DNA of 5,638 nucleotides, from NCBI GenBank assembly GCA_030597435.1, contig JAUVRV010000212.1:1-5638 (forward strand), in the 5' to 3' direction. The notes under the pieces are model-generated. The model worked only from the letters and a program-made list of their open reading frames with translations. It ran no database searches and was not told the origin of the DNA. Of the stretch, positions 1 to 5,638 are shown one piece after another. The translations under genes were made by a program, and so were the position numbers. The first letter of the stretch is position 1. Each line of letters starts with the position of its first letter. The DNA is from Gemmatimonadales bacterium (GTDB lineage: Bacteria > Gemmatimonadota > Gemmatimonadetes > Gemmatimonadales > GWC2-71-9).

Positions 1-3000
1 GTCGCGTCCAACCAAACCTCGCTACTCGACACCGTCATATCTGTCAGGGTACCTGCGCTCTGGTTGGACACCGCTACGACTTGTGCCGCTGGAAGAGCAC
101 CCTGGCGGTACGCCCTGTAGAACCGGACGGTGTCACTCGATACCGCCAGCTCTGGCCCCACTCTCACCGTGAACTGCACTGGCACTATCACGGTTTCGGC
201 CACAGGCGAGGAGATCTCGAGATTTGTTGACAGCGTTGCCGGGGTCAGATCGGTGTCGGTAATCCGGACCGCCACTGTTGCCGGGGCAGTGCTCGAACTC
301 GGATTGTCCACCTGTAGCCAACTCGAAGCGGCAGGATCGATGACACTGAGCCCATCGAGTGTGCCCCCACCCAAGTTCTCGATCATCAGCACATGCTGCG
401 TCGGAACGGGGTCATACCGTGCAGCCGTGAAGTTGATGTTGTCGCTCGAGGTGCCGATCACCGCGGGAAGGCCAACCTCATATGTGACTACTATCTCTGC
501 GGGTGTGTTGCCTGCGACGGGAGAATCGACTAACACCGTGTCGATGTATGTGCCGGGAGCCAAACCTGTGGTCAGTGGTTGCAGGGATACTTCAGTCGGA
601 GCTGTTCCCCCTGGAGGAGTTACCCCTAGCCAAGACCCGTTCCCGCTGGTCGTGATCCCGCTCAACGTGCCACCCGCACCGCTCGCGATCGCTATTGTCT
701 GTGAGACCGGTAGCGCCTGGCCAGAGTCAGTATGGAACGTGAGCGCGTCGCTCGAGAGTGCCAACTCCGGTCCGGCCAAAACAGTTAGCGACACGGGAAT
801 CGTAGTGGGACTCGCAGGATCGTTCGACACGACCGATATCGTCGTCGTGTACGTGCCCAGGGTGTCGTTGGGGTTGCTGGCGTCTAGCCTGAGCCGCGTA
901 GGAGCAGTTGTACCCTCCAGCGACACGCTCAACCAAGAGGTCGGGTCAGCTGGCGGTGTTACCGTAAGCGTGCCGCCACCCACGTTCTCTATACTCACAT
1001 ACTGCGGTCCTAGAGCCTCGGTTTCGGTCAGCGTGAACCGGACATCGGCTGGCGACAATTGAATCGCGGTAGGGCCTGACGGAGCTGTGCCAAGCCACTC
1101 GAACGAAACATCAACAGTAACCGTGCTAAGACCTGGCCCACTAACGTCAACCGTACCGGCGTAGCTGTTAGGGCTCAGTAGCAACGTATCAACTGACAAT
1201 ACAACGGAGTCAGGCAGGAAACCGTCGTCGACGAGCAGCCACGATGGATTACTGCTAGTCGCCGTGAGTCCTTGCAGGGAGCCGTTTGATGAGTTTGAGA
1301 TCAACACGGTTTGTGGTACAGAGATCCAGAGGTCGACGACTCCGAAAAACGCTACTAGTTCGGCCGACAGAGCTATCTGCGGACCGGCAAGTATGGTGTA
1401 CTCGACCGGAAGGATGTCGGGGCTCGAACTGCTGTTCGACGTGACTACCACCTCGGCGGTGTGTGTGCCTGGCGAGTACCCGGCAGCATCAGCCGTCAGC
1501 CTGATCCGGGTGGGATTCCCTGCGGGTTCCAGAGCAACGCTCAGCCATCCAGCTGTGTCGGCCGCTGATGACACGGTCAGCGTTCCGCCACCCACGTTCT
1601 CGATCTCGATGACACGCTCGAAGGGGAGTGCCTCCGTGAGGACCGAGCTGAACCGCACGGTACCCGGCGAATAAGCGGCGAGCGGCGCGACAAATGGGTC
1701 GACCTCATACTGTACGGCCAGCGCTGCCGGACTCGCCACGGAGGAACCTACGGATATCGTACCCGTGCCCGCCGGAGGCGTTGCCAAGGCCGTGTTGAAT
1801 CCTAGGGTCAGCTCGGTCGGCGCGGTATTACCTTGCAGTATTGCTGACTCAAGCCAGCCGGGGCGTGTCGGCGGCGGTACGAATGTCAGTACTCCGTTCG
1901 ACCCGTTCGTCACCGCCACAGCAAGATCGGGTCGAAGCCCCTGACCCTCAATCCCGCGGAACGTAACCAGATCAGTTGAGAATTCGATGGTGGGCGCGGG
2001 TAATACGGTAAGGACAGCGGGGACCACGCGAGGACCAGTTGGATCGTCTGACGTGACTGTGACCTGTGCGGTGTGTACGCCCGGCGCGTAGCCAGCAGTG
2101 TTGGCCCTGAGTCTCAGCCTCCTCGGATTTCCCGCAGGCTCCAGCGAGACACTCAGCCATCCGGCGGTATCGGTCGCAGAGGTCACGGTCAGTGAACTGC
2201 CTCCCACGTTCTCGATCTCGACCACGCGATCGCTCGGCAAAGGCCCATTGCTCACCGCCGTGAAGCGCACACTATCGGGCGAGAGGGCGAGGCTGGGTAC
2301 GCCTTCCGGAGCCACACGGTACAGGACGTCAATAATCGCCGGCGTGTTGCTCGCGACACCGGACGTGACTGTCACCGTCGCAGTATGATTTCCAGGTAGC
2401 AGCGAGGCCGTCAACGCGGCGTCGGGTTCCAGCAGGAGTTCTACCGGGGCTGCACTGGGCCCCACAGGAGTCACGTTGAGCCAGGGCTCTGAGCTGTTCG
2501 CGGTCACTCCGTCGAGCGTCCCATCGCCACCATTCGAGATCTCTATCGACTGACCGGCTGGCGGTGCTTGTCCATCGACCGCGTAGAAGTCAACGCGATC
2601 CGACGACAGCGACAAGGCTGGCCCCGGCGTCATCGTGAACACCACAGTGACCGTGCGAGGTCCTGTCCCGTCACCCGTTACCAGCACCTGGGCTGTACTA
2701 GTCCCCGGCGTGAAGTTGGTGGAATCCACCCGCAGCGTGAAATTGGCTGGTGCCGTAGTTGAGCTAAGTGGGTCAACGTCCAGCCACGTTTCGGGGGGTG
2801 GTGGGACCGATAGCCCGGTCAGGGTTCCCGAACTGTCGTTCTCGATTCTGATGACCTGGCCATCTGGCAGTGCACCCGCTCGAGCCATCGTGAACCGAAC
2901 GGTGTCGGGCGAGACGGCTACTGCTGGTCCCTGACTGACGTCCAGTCTAACCGCCACCGTATCACTGCCACCCTCGGCAGAGGTGACGAGTACGGTGTCA

Positions 3001-3980
3001 CTGTGTGCTGTGGGTACGAGCCCGGTCGGGTCCGCGGTCAGCGTCATTATGGCCGGTGTCACCGTCGTGTCGAGCGAGACGGTGAGCCATCCCAAATTGG
3101 GCACTATCGAGGCGCCAAAGTCTATGTTACGGCGGTGCCTCTCCGCCACGCTCACCAGCTTTGTGATCGGAGTGGTACTTCGTTCGACGGCCACGAGATC
3201 GATCTGGTCGGCCGAAAGGAAGATCTGCGGTGCTCCGACCACCTCATAGGTCACGTCTACAGTGACGTCCTGCGGCCGCGCGACCCGCGATGAGATCGTC
3301 ACAGTGGCATCGTATGTTCCCGGTTGCAGCACACTGGTCGGTGTCAAAGTGAGGGTCGCGGGTGCCACGGTCGACGCTAGTGAGCTGTCGAGCCAATCCT
3401 GCGGTCCATTCGGCGGATACACGATGCTGCTCACTTCGAGTTCGAACAGCGTACCCTCTCCACCGTTGGTGATGCTGAGAACCTGGGGCGGTGGTATACT
3501 GCCGCTCTCGGTGGCACCGAACACCAGCGTGTTGCTCGAGACATCGATGCTTTGTGTCCTGCCCACCTCGAATGTGACAGTGACCTTGCGTGGGCTGTTG
3601 CTGGCGCCCGACAGCAACGCGTCGAAAGACGCAGCGTAGGTTCCGGTGCTCAGCAACTCGGCGTTGGCGCGGAGAAGTAGGGTCGTGTCGTTGACGGTAG
3701 CAGTTTCCAGCCACCCTGACTCCGCACCCTGATATGCCACTTCACTGAACTGCAATCCTTCGAGGGAGCCTCTGCCGTTGTTGGAGATGACCACGGTTGC
3801 TGTATCGGGTGTGTCACTGCCCGCAGGGGCGAAGAACCGAACCTCGCGCAGCGAGATGGCAAGAGTCGGGACCTCCGCTGGCGGAGTGACACCGGCATCA
3901 CATGCCATGGCTGCGAGCAGGGCCACTATGGTCCGCTTTGCGGCGCTTAGCCGCGTGCTGGAGAGTCTAATCCCCTTCAT
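1..3980 (-). CDS. Giant BACON-like tandem-repeat surface lipoprotein (3' end outside window)
   Basis: One minus-strand frame is open from the ATG at 3980 to the left edge (1326 codons plus two bases); I checked every in-frame triplet and found no stop. Residues 1-27 are a signal peptide: Lys/Arg at 2, 5, 10, 15, 16, a core at about 17-24, then Ala-Met-Ala-Cys27 as a slightly degenerate lipobox. After an 11-residue Pro-containing linker come 13 tandem units of about 102 residues, each with a Ser-x-Asp/x-x-Val-x-Phe entry strand, an (Ile/Val)-x-Asn...Gly-x-Leu strand pair, a central Trp-Leu, a Pro-Gly-Thr-Tyr-like turn and a closing beta strand. This matches the BACON / BACON_2 beta-sandwich pattern (PF13004/PF19190) as I recall it. 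BACON domains occur in surface proteins and glycosidases; some may bind glycans, while at least one studied case behaved as a spacer. No enzyme domain is visible. The protein is acidic (about 120 Asp/Glu to 50 Arg/Lys, only 4 Lys). A long lipid-anchored stalk or adhesin is my inference. The C-terminus is unseen. Confidence 0.93.
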   Translation of the reverse strand, partial: MKGIRLSSTRLSAAKRTIVALLAAMACDAGVTPPAEVPTLAISLREVRFFAPAGSDTPDTATVVISNNGRGSLEGLQFSEVAYQGAESGWLETATVNDTTLLLRANAELLSTGTYAASFDALLSGASNSPRKVTVTFEVGRTQSIDVSSNTLVFGATESGSIPPPQVLSITNGGEGTLFELEVSSIVYPPNGPQDWLDSSLASTVAPATLTLTPTSVLQPGTYDATVTISSRVARPQDVTVDVTYEVVGAPQIFLSADQIDLVAVERSTTPITKLVSVAERHRRNIDFGASIVPNLGWLTVSLDTTVTPAIMTLTADPTGLVPTAHSDTVLVTSAEGGSDTVAVRLDVSQGPAVAVSPDTVRFTMARAGALPDGQVIRIENDSSGTLTGLSVPPPPETWLDVDPLSSTTAPANFTLRVDSTNFTPGTSTAQVLVTGDGTGPRTVTVVFTMTPGPALSLSSDRVDFYAVDGQAPPAGQSIEISNGGDGTLDGVTANSSEPWLNVTPVGPSAAPVELLLEPDAALTASLLPGNHTATVTVTSGVASNTPAIIDVLYRVAPEGVPSLALSPDSVRFTAVSNGPLPSDRVVEIENVGGSSLTVTSATDTAGWLSVSLEPAGNPRRLRLRANTAGYAPGVHTAQVTVTSDDPTGPRVVPAVLTVLPAPTIEFSTDLVTFRGIEGQGLRPDLAVAVTNGSNGVLTFVPPPTRPGWLESAILQGNTAPTELTLGFNTALATPPAGTGTISVGSSVASPAALAVQYEVDPFVAPLAAYSPGTVRFSSVLTEALPFERVIEIENVGGGTLTVSSAADTAGWLSVALEPAGNPTRIRLTADAAGYSPGTHTAEVVVTSNSSSSPDILPVEYTILAGPQIALSAELVAFFGVVDLWISVPQTVLISNSSNGSLQGLTATSSNPSWLLVDDGFLPDSVVLSVDTLLLSPNSYAGTVDVSGPGLSTVTVDVSFEWLGTAPSGPTAIQLSPADVRFTLTETEALGPQYVSIENVGGGTLTVTPPADPTSWLSVSLEGTTAPTRLRLDASNPNDTLGTYTTTISVVSNDPASPTTIPVSLTVLAGPELALSSDALTFHTDSGQALPVSQTIAIASGAGGTLSGITTSGNGSWLGVTPPGGTAPTEVSLQPLTTGLAPGTYIDTVLVDSPVAGNTPAEIVVTYEVGLPAVIGTSSDNINFTAARYDPVPTQHVLMIENLGGGTLDGLSVIDPAASSWLQVDNPSSSTAPATVAVRITDTDLTPATLSTNLEISSPVAETVIVPVQFTVRVGPELAVSSDTVRFYRAYRQGALPAAQVVAVSNQSAGTLTDMTVSSSEVWLDA
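1541..1610 (-). repeat. DNA-level repeat copy 1 (core of unit 8), matching 2153-2222
   Basis: Aligned without gaps at an offset of 612 bases (204 codons), this 70-base stretch matches 2153-2222 at 57 positions by hand count, about 81%. It covers the coding for the glycine-rich strand pair and the central Trp-Leu. It includes two exact blocks, TCAGCCATCC at 1541-1550 and an 18-base block at 1591-1608. The high DNA identity at exactly the A-to-A distance points to a fairly recent duplication of a two-domain module. Confidence 0.75.
2153..2222 (-). repeat. DNA-level repeat copy 2 (core of unit 6), matching 1541-1610
   Basis: This is the partner of the copy at 1541-1610. The mismatches are scattered and do not shift the frame, so both copies stay under coding constraint. 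Units 6 and 8 are also the closest pair in protein sequence: both read Asp-Thr-Ala-Gly-Trp-Leu-Ser-Val followed by Leu-Glu-Pro-Ala-Gly-Asn-Pro. Confidence 0.75.
3900..3980 (-). other. Lipoprotein signal peptide with candidate lipid-anchor Cys27
   Basis: Codes for residues 1-27 of the repeat protein. It has five basic residues before position 17, a core of Thr-Ile-Val-Ala-Leu-Leu-Ala-Ala, then Ala-Met-Ala-Cys. A textbook lipobox has Leu at -3, whereas here it is Ala, so the site is slightly off consensus. Signal peptidase I could in principle also cut after Ala26 (Ala-x-Ala). Favouring the lipid anchor, this is the only cysteine in 1326 residues. Residue +2 is Asp, which in Escherichia coli keeps lipoproteins in the inner membrane, but that rule does not hold in all phyla. 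Confidence 0.7.
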
Positions 3981-3982
3981 CA
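3978..3982 (-). promoter_or_regulatory. TGATG stop/start overlap coupling the two genes
   Basis: The barrel gene's stop (TGA, 3982-3980) shares its A with the ATG (3980-3978) of the repeat gene. No good Shine-Dalgarno lies at the usual distance: the nearest purine run, GGGG at 4000-3997, ends 16 bases before the ATG. Translation of the repeat protein therefore probably depends on ribosomes finishing the barrel gene and re-starting. This implies one transcript and linked production of both proteins. Confidence 0.75.
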
Positions 3983-5341
3983 GAAGCGGTACTGAGCCCC
4001 AAGGGATAGGATCAACCCTGTGCGTAGCCCGCCGTTGTCGAGCGGGACTAGTAGTGCTGTGATGATCGTCATCCCCGTACCCTGGTTTGCGCCGGTGGCG
4101 CAGAACGTGGACCAGGACTCTGAACAGGGGATTGCCCACTTGACGCCGATGCTGGCATCAGTCCGACTGTCGTTACCGTCCGGTATCGTGGTTGCCGGTA
4201 CGACCCGAGTGTACGGCTCGGTGTACTCGATGTTCTGTGGTATGCTGATGCTGCTCTTATCCAACTCGATGTCGGAGAGAAGGTCTGCGGCAAAGGTGAC
4301 TCCGCCAGCCAGGAGAAGATCGAATCCCAAGGCGGCGAGTAGGCCGTGATTCTGCAGCGAGTCGGCAAAGGCTCGGTAGCGGTAACCCAGGTTGAGGTGC
4401 GGTGTGAAGATGCCGAATTCCCAGGATGCCACTCCCAGCGCATTGACCGCGAACGTCCCGAGGCCGAGTAGTTCCTCTTCGCTACCGGTAGGCAGTCGAA
4501 TATCGCTCCGCAGCGCAAAACCGAGGTCGGATGACTGCCGTATGTTCAGTTTGGCCCTGATCCCGATGTCGCCGAAACCGATGGCCGATCCCTGTTGGTA
4601 GCTTGTTTCGGTGAGTTGCGGGTCTGCCGCCGGCCCACCAAAGCTGTATACGGAGTTCGATCCGAATGGCAGTATCTGGGCTTCGCTCCTGCCGCTCAAA
4701 GACGTCCGCACTACTGGAATCGCTATTCCCAGATCCAGGTTGTTCAGCACTCCGTATGTGACGAAAAAGGATGAGACCCACGTTTGCAGTTCAACATCCA
4801 TAGTGACCTGCAAGATGTTGTTTTCCTGCACTGGATTGCCGAAGCCTGGAGTTCCCGGGATGTCCACATGGCGGAAGTTGAATGCGAGGTTGCTGAGCGG
4901 AACGCCACGGAGGGCTTGGAAGCGCATGGCGGTCAATAGTACGCCGACGAGTAATTTCTTCTTCCCCAGAGTCGGAGCACGTTCGGCATAGATCGGACCC
5001 GCCGAAAGACGCCGAGTCTGGATGCGTCCGCCCGGCGTGAATTCGATAATGCTGCCCGTGCTCGTGGCCGGTGTGGGAATGTTGGAGATGCTGCGACCGA
5101 TCGCATCGGTGACGAAGCCGATCAGAAGGTTGTTCCCGCCTTCGACTGCATCTGAGAACGTCAGTGCGGCATCTTGCCCACTCGTGTTCTTGAGGCACAA
5201 GAGCGCGTCGTTGCCGCAATCGCCGAATCGGAACAGGTTCTCGAAAGTGCGCCGTAGGCTCTGTCCGTCGAGCGGTGCAGAGAAGAGAAGGGACAGCCCA
5301 AGACACAACACGTATGGTTTCAAGGCGAACCTCAATCGCAA
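3980..5341 (-). CDS. Outer-membrane beta-barrel protein, PF13557-like (MetA-pathway / 'transporter' type)
   Basis: A 453-residue exported protein, probably a beta-barrel in the outer membrane; substrate or partner unknown. Residues 1-27 form a Sec signal peptide: basic start (Arg2, Arg4, Lys8), hydrophobic core at about 9-20, cleavage probably near Gly26/Gln27. The mature part has alternating hydrophobic stretches separated by Gly/Asn/Asp-rich turns. Notable stretches are PVVRTSLSGRS (209-219), GFGDIGIRAKLNI (255-267), RLPTGSEEELLGLG (282-295) and PHLNLGYRYRAF (314-325). The last strand, about 441-453, ends in Gln-Tyr-Arg-Phe with Phe as final residue, the usual C-terminal signal for barrel insertion. 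The GDIG...RLPTG pattern and barrel character resemble PF13557 (Phenol_MetA_deg), whose members are often just called transporters; this is recalled, not searched. There is no TonB box or plug domain. Cysteines pair up at 42/49 and 406/414. No ATG occurs before Met139, so the start is TTG. The frame is bounded by a TAG at 5363-5365. The TTG at 5341 is the outermost start, but ribosome-binding-site spacing favours the TTG at 5335. It overlaps the next gene by one base. Confidence 0.85.
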   Translation of the reverse strand: MRLRFALKPYVLCLGLSLLFSAPLDGQSLRRTFENLFRFGDCGNDALLCLKNTSGQDAALTFSDAVEGGNNLLIGFVTDAIGRSISNIPTPATSTGSIIEFTPGGRIQTRRLSAGPIYAERAPTLGKKKLLVGVLLTAMRFQALRGVPLSNLAFNFRHVDIPGTPGFGNPVQENNILQVTMDVELQTWVSSFFVTYGVLNNLDLGIAIPVVRTSLSGRSEAQILPFGSNSVYSFGGPAADPQLTETSYQQGSAIGFGDIGIRAKLNIRQSSDLGFALRSDIRLPTGSEEELLGLGTFAVNALGVASWEFGIFTPHLNLGYRYRAFADSLQNHGLLAALGFDLLLAGGVTFAADLLSDIELDKSSISIPQNIEYTEPYTRVVPATTIPDGNDSRTDASIGVKWAIPCSESWSTFCATGANQGTGMTIITALLVPLDNGGLRTGLILSLGAQYRF

Positions 5342-5638
5342 ATGCCTCCAGGCGATCTGAAGCTAGCTGCGAATTCCAATGCGATCAAGAGACCATCAGT
5401 GCAATTTCTGAACCGGTGGCTCAAAGGGCCGGAGTGGCCGACGTTGCACGCAGAATCTCGCATCGCGTCTGATAGCCATTGCATACACGCAACAGATCCC
5501 CGGATCCAGAACTCAGAGGTGTGAGACCTGGACATTACTAGCTGACACGTGGAAGAAACCGTAACTTAGATTGCCCTGACCCATTCATTGAGACCTCTTC
5601 TTTCCGGACTGTTGGCTGTCGAGATGCATCATGAGTGA
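5342..5638. other. Non-coding leader upstream of the operon
   Basis: About 300 bases without a supportable gene. Short open frames on both strands lack ribosome-binding sites and family features, and one overlaps the barrel gene's Shine-Dalgarno and start. The operon promoter should lie here, but I see no convincing -35/-10 pair reading leftward. The hexamer GAGACC occurs three times (5389-5394, 5523-5528, 5590-5595); two of these extend to TGAGACCT (5522-5529, 5589-5596). No tRNA, riboswitch or clear terminator hairpin was recognised. Confidence 0.5.
5345..5350 (-). promoter_or_regulatory. Shine-Dalgarno TGGAGG for the barrel gene
   Basis: On the minus strand TGGAGG lies just before the start region of the barrel gene. 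Its spacer is 3 bases to the TTG at 5341 and 9 bases to the TTG at 5335. The longer spacer is more typical, so the protein may really begin two residues in (Met-Arg-Phe-Ala-Leu-Lys). Either way the start codon is TTG and the signal peptide stays intact. Confidence 0.65.

Larger units (their letters stand above)
1..2930 (-). repeat. Two-domain super-repeat of about 205 residues (alternating A and B units)
   Basis: From unit 4 on, even units (A: 4, 6, 8, 10, 12) and odd units (B: 5, 7, 9, 11, 13) belong to two subtypes. A units have Ser-Pro in the entry strand in four of five (unit 12 has Ser-Ser), Ile-Glu-Asn before the glycine run, and end in a Thr-(Val/Ile/Met) strand. B units have Ser-(Ser/Thr/Ala), mostly (Ile/Val)-(Ser/Thr)-Asn, and end in (Tyr/Phe)-(Glu/Arg)-(Val/Trp). 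Trp-to-Trp distance is 209, 204, 204 and 205 residues between A units, and 209, 205, 203 and 206 between B units. The A-to-B junction is short and conserved around Gly-Pro or Ala-Pro; the B-to-A linkers are longer and unlike one another. This suggests growth by duplication of an A-B pair. Units 1 and 2 are B-like. Confidence 0.8.
1..3866 (-). repeat. 13 tandem BACON-like units, about 102 residues each
   Basis: Protein-level tandem array inside the giant gene. Approximate units by residue, with base positions: 1 (39-140, 3866-3561), 2 (141-248, 3560-3237), 3 (249-350, 3236-2931), 4 (351-452, 2930-2625), 5 (453-560, 2624-2301), 6 (561-661, 2300-1998), 7 (662-766, 1997-1683), 8 (767-865, 1682-1386), 9 (866-970, 1385-1071), 10 (971-1069, 1070-774), 11 (1070-1170, 773-471), 12 (1171-1274, 470-159), 13 (1275 onward, 158-1, cut). 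The central Trp falls at residues 90, 196, 298, 399, 500, 608, 709, 812, 914, 1016, 1117, 1221 and 1323, so spacing is 101-108 throughout. Unit 3 is the most divergent: it lacks the Asn...Gly-x-Leu signature and carries a basic cluster. Boundaries are set by eye at the entry strand and may be off by a few residues. Confidence 0.9.

Noticed and set aside
130..1062. Plus-strand open frame of 310 codons, with others at 1264-1674, 2098-2388 and 3262-3639
   Set aside because: They lie antisense to the continuous repeat gene. Their recurring Val-Pro-Pro-Pro-Thr-Phe-Ser-Ile motifs are simply the reverse reading of the conserved glycine-rich strands. None has a convincing ribosome-binding site.
3244..3901. 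Minus-strand frames at 3244-3714 and 3650-3901
   Set aside because: They overlap the giant gene in other frames, are rich in Arg, His and Gln without domain features, and the main frame is unbroken across them.
1..3980. Reading the array as phase-variable DNA repeats or an assembly artefact
   Set aside because: Units differ widely at the DNA level (best pair about 81% over 70 bases) and the frame is intact, so it is an old, constrained coding array.
4069..5306. Alternative frames inside the barrel gene on both strands (for example 4069-4518, 4611-4991, 4791-5306)
   Set aside because: The 453-codon frame has a signal peptide, barrel pattern and C-terminal Phe; the others have low-complexity Arg/Ser/Pro composition typical of out-of-frame reading.
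5495..5516. GATCCCCGGATC inverted repeat as a terminator or operator
   Set aside because: The stem is only five bases with a two-base loop and no T-run follows; it is within chance expectation.
5342..5524. Plus-strand frame of 60 codons in the leader
   Set aside because: Short, no ribosome-binding site, no family features, and opposite to the operon.
5332..5535. Minus-strand frame of 67 codons in the leader
   Set aside because: It has no Shine-Dalgarno, overlaps the ribosome-binding site and start of the barrel gene in another frame, and shows no recognisable features.
5631..5638. Possible start of a rightward gene (ATGAGTGA at the edge)
   Set aside because: Only two codons are visible and the upstream GAG is a weak ribosome-binding site; it cannot be supported.

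Overview
The window carries two genes on the minus strand, reading right to left, behind a non-coding leader of about 300 bases at the right end. Base composition is moderately GC-rich (roughly 55-60% by eye). The genes are a TTG-started outer-membrane beta-barrel protein and a very large BACON-like tandem-repeat lipoprotein. Both imply a diderm (Gram-negative) bacterium. The style of the barrel protein, with a CG...LCL motif just after the signal peptide, a 'PVVRTSLSGRS' stretch and an 'RLPTG.EEELLGLG' stretch, recalls 'transporter'-labelled proteins of Gemmatimonadota and related soil phyla. That assignment is from memory and tentative.

Layout from right to left: 5638-5342 is a leader with no supportable gene. 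5341-3980 (minus) encodes a 453-residue exported beta-barrel protein ending in the terminal aromatic residue typical of outer-membrane proteins. 3980-1 (minus) is one unbroken reading frame of at least 1326 codons that runs off the left edge. It starts inside the stop codon of the barrel gene (TGATG), so the two genes are translationally linked.

The big protein has a lipoprotein-type signal peptide whose Cys27 is the only cysteine in all 1326 visible residues. It is followed almost at once by 13 tandem beta-sandwich units of about 102 residues each, the thirteenth cut by the window edge. Each unit has a conserved Trp-Leu near its middle. From unit 4 onward the units alternate strictly between two subtypes, so the real period is a two-domain module of about 205 residues. 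Many small reading frames on the plus strand are antisense shadows of this repeat gene.

Together the genes look like a surface-structure operon: an outer-membrane barrel and a long, rigid, acidic, lipid-anchored stalk or adhesin. No enzyme, mobile element, CRISPR array or RNA gene was recognised. That the two proteins work as a pair is inferred only from their coupling and cellular location; the C-terminus of the repeat protein, which could settle its role, lies outside the window.
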